Positions 57,213 to 64,000 of a stretch of 64,000 nt of DNA are shown here, one piece after another. Position 1 is the first letter of the stretch; the number at the start of each line of letters is the position of its first letter. A program made the position numbers and the translations under genes. The stretch comes from Pseudomonadota bacterium (GTDB lineage Bacteria > Pseudomonadota > Alphaproteobacteria > Rhizobiales > Rhizobiaceae): positions 69,062-133,061 of the forward strand of contig JAEYDD010000062.1 of assembly GCA_023404095.1 (NCBI GenBank), read 5' to 3'. Under the pieces are notes generated by a model, which saw nothing but the letters and a program-made list of their open reading frames with translations, was not told the origin of the DNA and did not search any database.

Positions 57213-57749
57213 ATGGACATGCAGCAAAGCGACATGCAGCAACGCGCAACCCCTCCGAAGACCGACGACGAGCTCTTCGCCTATCTCGACAGTCTCGGGA
57301 TTGCGCACAGGACGATGAAGCACGAGCCCGTCTTCACCGTGGCCGAATCGGTGGCGCTGCGCGATGAAATCGCGGGCGGTCACACCAAGAACCTTTTCCT
57401 GAAGGACAAGAAGGACAGTTACTTCCTGCTGACCGTCGAGGAGAATGCGACGGTCGACCTGAAGACCGTGCATACCGTCATCGGTGCGGCGAGCCGGGTC
57501 TCCTTCGGCAGGGCCGAGAAGCTGATGGAGTATCTGGGCGTGATCCCCGGTTCCGTCACGGCGTTTGGCGCGATCAACGATACGGGGCTCAACGTCAAGG
57601 TCATCATCGACGAGGAGCTGATGGAATATGATGTCATCAACGCGCACCCGCTGCGCAACGACGCCACAACCTCGATCGCCTCGAAGGATCTGCTACGCTT
57701 CATCGAGGCGACAGGCCACGAACCGCTTGTCTTGAAAGTGACCAGCTGA
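57213..57749 (+). CDS. Trans-editing aminoacyl-tRNA deacylase (YbaK/ProXp-ala type)
   Basis: Protein of 178 residues. HEPVFTVAESVALRDEIAGGHTKNLFLKDKKDSYFLLTV is the INS/YbaK-domain core with the conserved Lys in HTKNLFLKDKK; GVIPGSVTAFGAINDTGLNVKVIID is the second conserved block. Members hydrolyse Ala-tRNA(Pro) or related mischarged tRNAs. It stands apart from proS. A second ATG at 57234 gives a slightly shorter protein. Confidence 0.92.
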   Translation: MDMQQSDMQQRATPPKTDDELFAYLDSLGIAHRTMKHEPVFTVAESVALRDEIAGGHTKNLFLKDKKDSYFLLTVEENATVDLKTVHTVIGAASRVSFGRAEKLMEYLGVIPGSVTAFGAINDTGLNVKVIIDEELMEYDVINAHPLRNDATTSIASKDLLRFIEATGHEPLVLKVTS

Positions 57750-57807
57750 CATACGATCTTGTGGCGAATTCGATTGAAAGTCGGGCGAGGGTCCGCAGGA
57801 GAAGAAG

Positions 57808-58764
57808 ATGAGCGACAATCCCTATGCGACGTCGTTTGGCGGACAGATGAGCGCCGCCGTCAACTATGGCGGAGCGACGCCCGCAGGCGACCTCATCAAG
57901 GACACCACCACGGCCACCTTCGCCAAGGACGTGATCGACGCATCGCGCCAGCAGCCTGTCCTCGTCGATTTCTGGGCGCCCTGGTGCGGCCCGTGCAAGC
58001 AGCTGACGCCGGTGATCGAAAAGGTCGTTACCGAAGCGGCCGGCCGCGTGAAGCTCGTCAAGATGAACATCGACGATCATCCCTCGATCGCCGGCCAGCT
58101 CGGAATCCAGTCGATCCCTGCCGTGGTCGCCTTCGTCGACGGCCGGCCGGCCGACGGTTTCATGGGTGCGCTTCCTGAAAGCCAGGTGCGGGCCTTCATC
58201 GACAAGATCGCCGGACCCGCGGGCGCTGACCAGAAGGCCGAGATCGAAGCCATCCTGGCCGAGGCGAAGGCACTGCTGAACGACAAGGACATTGCCGGTG
58301 CGGCCGACCTGTTCGGCGCCATCCTGCAGGCCGATCCGGAAAATGGCGCAGCCCTTGCCGGTATGGCGCAGTGCATGATTGCCGCCGGCCAGATCGACAA
58401 TGCGCGCCAGGCGCTGGCGTCTGCGACGGAAGAGATGGCCAAGGACCCGGCGATCGCGGCTGTAACGAAGCAGCTCGACCAGATCGAGGAGGCGCGCAAG
58501 CTCGGCGATCCGCTGGCGCTGGAGCAGGCGCTGGCCGCCGATCCGGACGATCATGCCGCACGGTTGAAGCTCGCCAAGATCCGCAACGTCGAAGGCGATC
58601 GCGGGGCTGCTGCAGAGCACCTGCTGGCCATCATGAAGCGCGACCGCACCTTCGAGGACGATGCGGCCCGACACGAACTGCTGCAGTTCTTCGAGGTGTG
58701 GGGCCCGAAGGACCCGGCAACCATCGCTGCACGTCGCAAGCTGTCTTCAATCCTGTTTTCCTGA
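57808..58764 (+). CDS. Thioredoxin-TPR protein (YbbN/CnoX-like)
   Basis: Protein of 318 residues: N-terminal thioredoxin domain with intact WAPWCGPCKQL (CxxC at about 57-60) and cis-Pro QSIPAVVAF, then TPR-like helices (residues 150-318). Same architecture as YbbN/CnoX co-chaperones, which pass oxidatively damaged clients to chaperones; the CGPC pair here is a real redox site, unlike E. coli YbbN's SxxC. First of three genes with the LON-domain and Trm112 genes. Confidence 0.92.
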   Translation: MSDNPYATSFGGQMSAAVNYGGATPAGDLIKDTTTATFAKDVIDASRQQPVLVDFWAPWCGPCKQLTPVIEKVVTEAAGRVKLVKMNIDDHPSIAGQLGIQSIPAVVAFVDGRPADGFMGALPESQVRAFIDKIAGPAGADQKAEIEAILAEAKALLNDKDIAGAADLFGAILQADPENGAALAGMAQCMIAAGQIDNARQALASATEEMAKDPAIAAVTKQLDQIEEARKLGDPLALEQALAADPDDHAARLKLAKIRNVEGDRGAAAEHLLAIMKRDRTFEDDAARHELLQFFEVWGPKDPATIAARRKLSSILFS

Positions 58765-58878
58765 CCGCAACATGCGGCGCACCTTGAGAATTCCGCTGCA
58801 AACCCCATTTCAAGGGCATACCGCCGCCAGCAACCTCCGGGCTGCCGGCTAAAGCGATTGCGACGGGAAGGCGATGCA

Positions 58879-59559
58879 ATGCATGTTGGGAATGCACGCT
58901 ATCTGAAGCCGGATGACCTGCCAAGCGTCATCCCTGTGTTTCCGCTGACGGGCGCGCTGCTCTTGCCGGGAGGGCAATTGCCCCTCAACATTTTCGAGCC
59001 GCGCTATCTTTCCATGTTCGACGACGTGCTTGCCGGAAGCCGGCTGATCGGCATGGTGCAGCCGGTGTTTGGCGACCACGTGGTATCAGACCCGTCGTCC
59101 GAGGCCCCGGCGCTCTGCCAGGTCGGCTGCATCGGCCGCATCACCTCCTTTGCCGAGACCGGCGACGGCCGCTACATCACGTCCCTCACAGGCGTCTGCC
59201 GCTACCGGCTGATCAGCGAAGTACGAAGCGGCAAGGCCTATCGTTCGTTCAAGATCGCCCCCTTCATCAGCGACCTCTCCGGTGCCGACGACGAACGCGG
59301 CGTGGACCGGGAGGCGTTGCTCTCGGCCTTCCGGGCCTATCTCGAGGCCAACAAGCTTGAGGCCGACTGGGAAAGCGTCGAACGCGCAAGCAACACCACG
59401 CTCGTCAATTCGATGTCGATGATGTCGCCCTACGGGCCAGCGGAAAAGCAGGCGCTGCTGGAAGCGCCGGACCTGAAGACGCGGGCGGAAACGCTGATCG
59501 CCATCACCGAGATCGTGCTGGCGCGCAATTTCGGCGATGTCGACACGCGGCTGCAATAG
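58879..59559 (+). CDS. LON-protease substrate-binding-domain protein
   Basis: Protein of 226 residues. IPVFPLTGALLLPGGQLPLNIFEPRYLSMFDD, VGCIGRITSFAETGDGRYITSLTGVCRYRL match the Lon N-terminal (LON-SB) domain; the ATPase and protease domains are absent. Such small stand-alone proteins are common; the role is unclear. ATG 58879. 10 bp before the Trm112 gene. Confidence 0.93.
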   Translation: MHVGNARYLKPDDLPSVIPVFPLTGALLLPGGQLPLNIFEPRYLSMFDDVLAGSRLIGMVQPVFGDHVVSDPSSEAPALCQVGCIGRITSFAETGDGRYITSLTGVCRYRLISEVRSGKAYRSFKIAPFISDLSGADDERGVDREALLSAFRAYLEANKLEADWESVERASNTTLVNSMSMMSPYGPAEKQALLEAPDLKTRAETLIAITEIVLARNFGDVDTRLQ

Positions 59560-59569
59560 GAGGGCGGCA

Positions 59570-59758
59570 GTGGACAACAAGACGAACAGCGTCGATCCGA
59601 AGCTTCTCGAACTTCTCGTCTGCCCGTTGACGAAGGGGCGGCTCAGCTGGCACGCCGATACCGGCGAACTGGTCTCCGAGCGCGCCAAGCTTGCCTATCC
59701 GGTCCGCGACGGCATTCCGATCATGTTGATCTCCGAAGCGCGCGAACTGAAGGACTGA
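59570..59758 (+). CDS. Trm112-family small protein
   Basis: Protein of 62 residues: KLLELLVCPLTKGRLSWHADTGELVSERAKLAYPVRDGIPIMLISEAR is the Trm112/YcaR pattern. Only one of the usual zinc-ligand cysteine pair (VCPL) is present, as in many bacterial forms. GTG start at 59570, with GGAGGGCGG upstream. Trm112 partners with methyltransferases; no partner is adjacent. Confidence 0.9.
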   Translation: MDNKTNSVDPKLLELLVCPLTKGRLSWHADTGELVSERAKLAYPVRDGIPIMLISEARELKD

Positions 59759-59809
59759 GCGCCGGCGCCACGCATCGTTTGCGCGCGGCTCGACGCTGCA
59801 GCAATTGTC

Positions 59810-61030
59810 TCAGATCGCCTCGCCCACCAGCATGCGCGGCTGGTTGCGGCCGGCCAGGCCTTCCGCCTGCCGGATGAAGAAGGATTTCAGGCCCGGCAGC
59901 CGATCGACGATGCCCAGTCCCAGGTCGCGAACGACGCGCACCGGCGTGACGTCGTTGGAAAACAGCCGGTTGAGGACATCCGTCGTGACCCCCATGCGGA
60001 ACGTGTCGAAGCGCCGCCAGGTCTCGTAGCGTTCGAGCACGGAAAGCGACCCGATATCCAGGCCGAGCCGGTCGGCCTCGACGATCGTCTCGGCCAGCGC
60101 GGCAACGTCCTTGAAGCCGAGATTGAGCCCCTGTCCCGAAATCGGATGAATGCCGTGGGCGGCGTCTCCGGCCAGGGCAAAGCGCGGTGCCACGAAGGCG
60201 CGGGCGAGCGTCAGCCCGAGCGGAAACGCCTTGCGACCGCCCACCACGCGCAGCGTGCCGAGCTTGTGGCCGAACCGCCGCTCGAGCTCCTCCTCGAACA
60301 CGAGGTCGTCGCTCTCGATCAGGCGATTGGCATCCTCCGTCCGCTCCGTCCAGACGAGCGACGAGCGGTTGCCCCTCATCGGCAGCGTGGCGAACGGGCC
60401 GGCAGGAAGAAAATGCTCTTCTGCTGTGCCCTCATGCGGCCGCTCATGCTCCACGGTCGTGACGATGCCGGACTGGCCGTAGTCGAAGCGCACCGTCTTG
60501 ATGCCGGCGATGTCGCGCAGTTTCGAACGCACCCCGTCGCAGGCGACCAAAAGCTTGGCCTGCCGGGTCTCGCCGTTCGACAGCTTCACCTCGTTAAGGT
60601 GCGGCTCCGACGTGAAATCGACCACCGACGATTGCCAATGAACGGGAATGCCGAGCGATCCGGCTGCTTCCAGCAGGCTGCCGGTCACCGCCCTGTTGGG
60701 GACCATGTGCGCGAAGGGCTGCCCTTCCTCAGTCGTGCCAGCGCCTTCGAACGTCAGGAATACCGGCCGGACCGGGTCGCCGGCGCGCGAATCGGTGATC
60801 ACCATGCGCCGGATCGGTTCGGCCTCCGGCTCGATCTTGTCCCATACGCCAAGTACCGCGAGCAGGTTCCGCGCGGCTGCTACCAGTGCCGAGGCGCGCT
60901 CGTCGCGCTGCCATGCGCCGGCGGGGGCGGGATCGACAAGCTCCACCGCAAGATGCGGCGCGGCCTTTTTCAGTGCCACCGCGAGCGACAGTCCGACATA
61001 GCCGCCACCTGCCACAAGAATGTCGATCAT
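59810..61030 (-). CDS. UbiH/UbiF-family FAD monooxygenase (ubiquinone biosynthesis)
   Basis: Flavoprotein of 406 residues: dinucleotide motif VAGGGYVGLSLAVAL, CDGVRSKLRD (DG motif), and FALAGDAAHGIHPISGQGLNLGFKD (GD motif plus QGLNLG). Hydroxylates the ubiquinone ring (UbiH, UbiF, UbiI or UbiL; position not assignable). ATG 61030. Convergent with Trm112, divergent from tesB. Confidence 0.93.
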   Translation of the reverse strand: MIDILVAGGGYVGLSLAVALKKAAPHLAVELVDPAPAGAWQRDERASALVAAARNLLAVLGVWDKIEPEAEPIRRMVITDSRAGDPVRPVFLTFEGAGTTEEGQPFAHMVPNRAVTGSLLEAAGSLGIPVHWQSSVVDFTSEPHLNEVKLSNGETRQAKLLVACDGVRSKLRDIAGIKTVRFDYGQSGIVTTVEHERPHEGTAEEHFLPAGPFATLPMRGNRSSLVWTERTEDANRLIESDDLVFEEELERRFGHKLGTLRVVGGRKAFPLGLTLARAFVAPRFALAGDAAHGIHPISGQGLNLGFKDVAALAETIVEADRLGLDIGSLSVLERYETWRRFDTFRMGVTTDVLNRLFSNDVTPVRVVRDLGLGIVDRLPGLKSFFIRQAEGLAGRNQPRMLVGEAI

Positions 61031-61114
61031 CGTGAAATCTCCCAGCCCTTGAGCGGTCAGTGCAACCTATATAGAGGACACGGGATCAGTTTCCTACCGG
61101 GGGAGAATGTCCAA

Positions 61115-62005
61115 ATGTCGCAAGCTGCCGACGCCAGAACGCCCATGGAGGCGCTGCTGTCCATCCTGGATCTGGAGACGCTGGAGGTAAATCTCTTCCG
61201 CGGGCGGAGTCCGCAGGTCGGCTGGCAGCGGGTCTTCGGCGGCCAGGTGATCGCTCAGGCCACAATTGCGGCAAGCCGGACGGTCGAGGCAGACCGCGCC
61301 ATCCATTCGCTGCACGCCTACTTTATCCGCCCCGGCGACCCGAGCGTGCCCATTCTCTACGATGTCGACCGGGTCCGCGACGGGGCCACCTTCACGACTC
61401 GCCGCGTCATCGCCATACAGCATGGCAAGCCCATCTACTTCATGACCGCCTCGTTCCATCAGGAGGAGGGCGGTTACGAGCACTCCCTCGCCTTTCCCGA
61501 CGTGCCGCCGCCGGAGGCTGTTCTCGTCGACGAGGAAGCGCGGCGGCAGTTCCTTGCCACGGCGCCCAAGGCGGTGCGCGACTATTGGGAGCGGCCGCGT
61601 CCCATCGAACTGCGCCCGGTGGAACTGACGCCGCCGCAGCTGGACGGGCGGTCGCTGCCGGTTCGTCATGTATGGATGCGGGCGACGGGACGCGTTCCCC
61701 ATGAGCAGCATCTGCAGGCTGCCGTTCTTGGCTATCTCTCCGACATGACGCTGCTCGACACCGCGCTGTTCGGGCACGGTACGTCGGTCTTCGATCCCGC
61801 GCTGCAGGTCGCAAGCCTCGACCATGCCATGTGGTTTCATCGCCCGTTCGACCTCGACGACTGGATCCTCTACGCCCAGGACAGCCCGTCGGCATCTGGC
61901 GGACGCGGGATGACGCGTGGCAGCCTGTTCAGCCGCTCCGGGACGCTGATCGCGTCGGTGGCTCAGGAGGGATTGATTCGCAAAAAGGCAATTGAACAAA
62001 AATAG
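61115..62005 (+). CDS. tesB: Acyl-CoA thioesterase II
   Basis: Double-hotdog enzyme of 296 residues. FRGRSPQVGWQRVFGGQVIAQA, HSLHAYFIRPGD, and C-terminal SLDHAMWFHRPFDLDDWILYAQDSPSASGGRGMTRGSLFSRSG are TesB hallmarks, with the catalytic Asp/Gln/Thr region. Cleaves medium- and long-chain acyl-CoA, including hydroxyacyl-CoA. ATG 61115; the longer open frame upstream is antisense to the hydroxylase gene. Confidence 0.97.
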   Translation: MSQAADARTPMEALLSILDLETLEVNLFRGRSPQVGWQRVFGGQVIAQATIAASRTVEADRAIHSLHAYFIRPGDPSVPILYDVDRVRDGATFTTRRVIAIQHGKPIYFMTASFHQEEGGYEHSLAFPDVPPPEAVLVDEEARRQFLATAPKAVRDYWERPRPIELRPVELTPPQLDGRSLPVRHVWMRATGRVPHEQHLQAAVLGYLSDMTLLDTALFGHGTSVFDPALQVASLDHAMWFHRPFDLDDWILYAQDSPSASGGRGMTRGSLFSRSGTLIASVAQEGLIRKKAIEQK

Positions 62006-62033
62006 TGCGTTTTTTTAAATCTGCTTATTTTTT

Positions 62034-62057
62034 GTGCCAAGAGCGTGGCGCTTTTTT
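62034..62057 (+). terminator. tesB intrinsic terminator
   Basis: GTGCCA (62034-62039) pairs with TGGCGC (62046-62051) with one G-T wobble, followed by six T. 29 bases past the tesB stop. Confidence 0.85.
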
Positions 62058-62121
62058 AGCTTTCGACGCGACTGACACATAAATCCTTTATTTAACAATA
62101 TCTTACGATTCCTATCGAATC

Positions 62122-62137
62122 TGGCACGCCCCTTGAA
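62122..62137 (+). promoter_or_regulatory. Sigma-54 promoter of glnK-amtB
   Basis: TGGCACG (62122-62128), four bases, then TTGAA (62133-62137), close to the sigma-54 consensus TGGCACG-N4-TTGC. The GG at -24 and the spacing are conserved; the final C of the GC element is A. About 90 bp before the glnK start. No clear NtrC palindrome was recognised upstream. Confidence 0.85.
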
Positions 62138-62227
62138 TGTGTAGGTCCGGCGGCTGCGGCAGAATGCCAAGCGGCAGCAAGGAGAAACGGCTTCGGCCGT
62201 GGGTGAACACGAAGGATGGGAAACCAG

Positions 62228-62566
62228 ATGAAGATCGTGATGGCAATTATCAAGCCGTTCAAGCTCGATGAGGTGCGAGAAGCCCTCACCGCTGTCGGTA
62301 TCCAGGGCCTCACCGTGACCGAAGTGAAGGGGTACGGGCGTCAGAAGGGGCACACGGAAATCTACCGCGGAACGGAATATGCAGTGAGCTTCCTCCCGAA
62401 ACTGAAGATCGAGATCGCTGTCCCGTCCGAGACCGTCGACAAGGCGGTCGAAGCCATCGCCGCCGCTGCCAAGACCGGCCAGATCGGCGACGGCAAGATC
62501 TTCGTCTACTCCATCGACCACGCGGTGCGCATCCGCACCGGCGAAACTGATTCTGAAGCTCTGTAA
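62228..62566 (+). CDS. glnK: Nitrogen regulatory protein P-II, GlnK
   Basis: Protein of 112 residues starting MKIVMAIIKPFKLDEVREAL, the standard P-II N-terminus (an ATG at 62216 adds 4 residues). The T-loop YRGTEY with uridylylation site Tyr51 is intact, as are TVTEVKGYGRQKGHTE and the C-terminal KIFVYSIDHAVRIRTGE. Signals nitrogen status and gates AmtB. Co-transcribed with amtB (27 bp gap) from the sigma-54 promoter. Confidence 0.97.
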   Translation: MKIVMAIIKPFKLDEVREALTAVGIQGLTVTEVKGYGRQKGHTEIYRGTEYAVSFLPKLKIEIAVPSETVDKAVEAIAAAAKTGQIGDGKIFVYSIDHAVRIRTGETDSEAL

Positions 62567-62593
62567 GAACGGCTGCTAGGGGAGTTGTCTCTG

Positions 62594-63955
62594 ATGTCAT
62601 TTTCTAAGTTTACTACCGCGCTCGGTGTGATGGGCGCGGCCGCAACCGGCCTGCTGGCGCCGGTCATCGCCTTCGCCCAGGAGGCGGCACCTGCAGCCGC
62701 TGAGGCAGCAGCCGCAGCGCCGGTTCCGGAGAAGGCCGACACGGTCTTCATGTTCCTTGCAACCCTGCTCGTGTTCTTCATGCTCATCCCGGGCCTTGCA
62801 CTGTTCTATGGCGGCCTCGTTCGCGCCAAGAACATGCTCTCCGTTCTCATGCAGTGCACCGTCATCGGCGCAATGATGATGATCGTATGGGTCGTCTACG
62901 GTTACTCGTTCGCCTTTGGCGGCTCGACCAGCCCCTACTTCGGCGGATTTGCAAAGATCTTCCTGACCGGCGTCACCGTTGATAGCACCGCTGCGACGTT
63001 CTCCGACGGCGTCGTCATTCCGGAATACATTTTCGTGCTGTTCCAGATGACCTTTGCCGCCCTGACGCCCGCCCTGATCATTGGCGCCTTTGCCGAGCGG
63101 ATCAAATTCTCGGCGGTCCTGCTGTTTACGATCCTGTGGGCCACCTTTGTTTACTTCCCGATCGCCCACATGGTTTGGGACGCCAACGGCCTGATCTTCA
63201 ACATGGGCGCTCTCGACTTCGCAGGCGGAACCGTTGTCCACATCAACGCCGGTGTCGCCGGCCTCATCGGTGCGATCATGGTCGGCAAGCGTACCGGCTA
63301 CGGCAAGGACATGATGGCCCCCCATTCGATGACGCTGACGCTCGTCGGCGCGGCGATGCTGTGGTTTGGCTGGTTCGGCTTCAACGCCGGCTCCAACCTC
63401 GAAGCATCCGGCGGCGCGGTGCTCGCCACCGTCAATACCTTCCTCGCCACCGCAGCTGCCATCCTCGCATGGTCGCTCGTCGAAACCTTCGCTCGTGGCA
63501 AGGCTTCGCTCCTGGGTGCTGCTTCCGGCATGATCGCCGGTCTGGTTGCCGTTACCCCGGCTGCGGGTTCCGTCGGCCCGATGGGCGCCATCGTCCTCGG
63601 CATCATTGTCTCGCCGGTCTGCTACTTCTTCGTCTCGGTCGTGAAGCACAAGTTCGGCTATGACGACACGGCGGACGTCTTTGGTGTTCACGGCGTTGGC
63701 GGTATCATCGGTGCGCTTGGCACGGGCATCTTCACCGCCCCCGGGCTCGGCGGCACGGGCGCTGAGGATTTCTCGATCGCGTCGCAGTTCATGACGCAGC
63801 TCACGGCCGTCGTCATCACCATCATCTGGTGCGGTATCGTCTCGGCCATACTCTACAAGGTCGTGGACGTGATCGTCGGCCTGCGTGTCTCCGTCGAAGC
63901 CGAGCGCGAAGGTCTCGACCTCTCCTCGCACGGCGAAGCTGCCTACCACTCCTAA
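62594..63955 (+). CDS. amtB: Ammonium transporter AmtB
   Basis: Membrane protein of 453 residues with an N-terminal signal/extension (about 1-30, ending AFA-QE), Ala/Pro-rich linker and eleven helices. LALFYGGLVRAKNMLS, DFAGGTVVHINAGVAGLIGA (pore His) and DVFGVHGVGGIIGALGTGIF (second pore His) are Amt hallmarks. ATG 62594 lies nine bases after GGGGAG; TTG 62585 is too close. Complete; ends 45 bp before the window end. Confidence 0.98.
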   Translation: MSFSKFTTALGVMGAAATGLLAPVIAFAQEAAPAAAEAAAAAPVPEKADTVFMFLATLLVFFMLIPGLALFYGGLVRAKNMLSVLMQCTVIGAMMMIVWVVYGYSFAFGGSTSPYFGGFAKIFLTGVTVDSTAATFSDGVVIPEYIFVLFQMTFAALTPALIIGAFAERIKFSAVLLFTILWATFVYFPIAHMVWDANGLIFNMGALDFAGGTVVHINAGVAGLIGAIMVGKRTGYGKDMMAPHSMTLTLVGAAMLWFGWFGFNAGSNLEASGGAVLATVNTFLATAAAILAWSLVETFARGKASLLGAASGMIAGLVAVTPAAGSVGPMGAIVLGIIVSPVCYFFVSVVKHKFGYDDTADVFGVHGVGGIIGALGTGIFTAPGLGGTGAEDFSIASQFMTQLTAVVITIIWCGIVSAILYKVVDVIVGLRVSVEAEREGLDLSSHGEAAYHS

Positions 63956-64000
63956 GACCAGCGGCCCCGCCCGTAACCCGCGCGGCCCACAAGATAGTAA

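Noticed and set aside
62034..62051. NtrC enhancer upstream of glnK
   Set aside because: GTGCCA...TGGCGC followed by six T is better explained as the tesB terminator.

Overview
The window is a GC-rich, gene-dense stretch of an alphaproteobacterial chromosome, almost certainly from the family Rhizobiaceae (Sinorhizobium/Ensifer, Rhizobium or Shinella type). The evidence is the ndvB/ndvA (chvB/chvA) cyclic beta-1,2-glucan genes, a 1151-residue pyruvate carboxylase of rhizobial type, an alphaproteobacterial SAM-II riboswitch before metA, a phaR/phaA/phaB polyhydroxybutyrate locus, and an IalB-type periplasmic protein. I see no symbiosis island, phage, integrase, transposase, CRISPR array or rRNA operon. 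This is mainly core chromosome with a few accessory cassettes.

Layout. 1-4.4 kb: envelope glucan block with the 3' end of cyclic glucan synthase ndvB, opgC (glucan substitution) and, convergent, the exporter ndvA. 4.4-10.8 kb: a LuxR-type AHL receptor without a luxI, pyruvate carboxylase, a GNAT acetyltransferase and an orphan GT92-like glycosyltransferase. 10.8-18.7 kb: DUF2794, DUF1223, aconitase acnA, and the cytochrome c maturation operon ccmABCDG, including a 53-residue ccmD. 18.7-26.5 kb: LysE-type exporters, a Bcr/CflA drug efflux protein, argG, a TenA-like protein and a three-gene ABC importer with strong stem-loops after the binding-protein gene. 26.6-34.3 kb: rlmN, rpmF, a GST, mtgA, ispA, hisC, a LysE exporter and ispG.

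34.4-38.4 kb: an accessory cassette of a TetR regulator divergent from a two-subunit molybdenum hydroxylase (IorAB-like, the large subunit with a Tat signal) and a diheme cytochrome c. 38.5-41.5 kb: a DeoR regulator with its own MFS transporter, and a BI-1/YccA membrane protein. 41.7-47.7 kb: the ybbP-ybbA/tesA envelope module, an RNA 2',3'-cyclic phosphodiesterase, a low-molecular-weight phosphatase, phhB and DUF1232. 48-51.6 kb: ialB-like gene and the PHB block (phaR divergent from phaAB, with a nested palindrome that fits the PhaR operator).

51.8-56.6 kb: a MoxR ATPase, then SAM-II riboswitch, terminator, metA, a GNAT gene and a VWA/CoxE gene, then galM. 56.8-64 kb: tRNA-Gly(GCC), a trans-editing deacylase, thioredoxin-TPR, a LON-substrate-binding-domain protein, Trm112, a UbiH-family hydroxylase, tesB, and glnK-amtB behind a sigma-54 promoter. 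Most notable are the regulatory arrangements: the SAM-II plus terminator tandem that may control a metA-GNAT-VWA transcription unit whose MoxR partner lies outside it, the PhaR-type nested palindrome, the DeoR direct-repeat operator, the stem-loops inside the ABC-importer operon, and the Mo-hydroxylase/cytochrome cassette.
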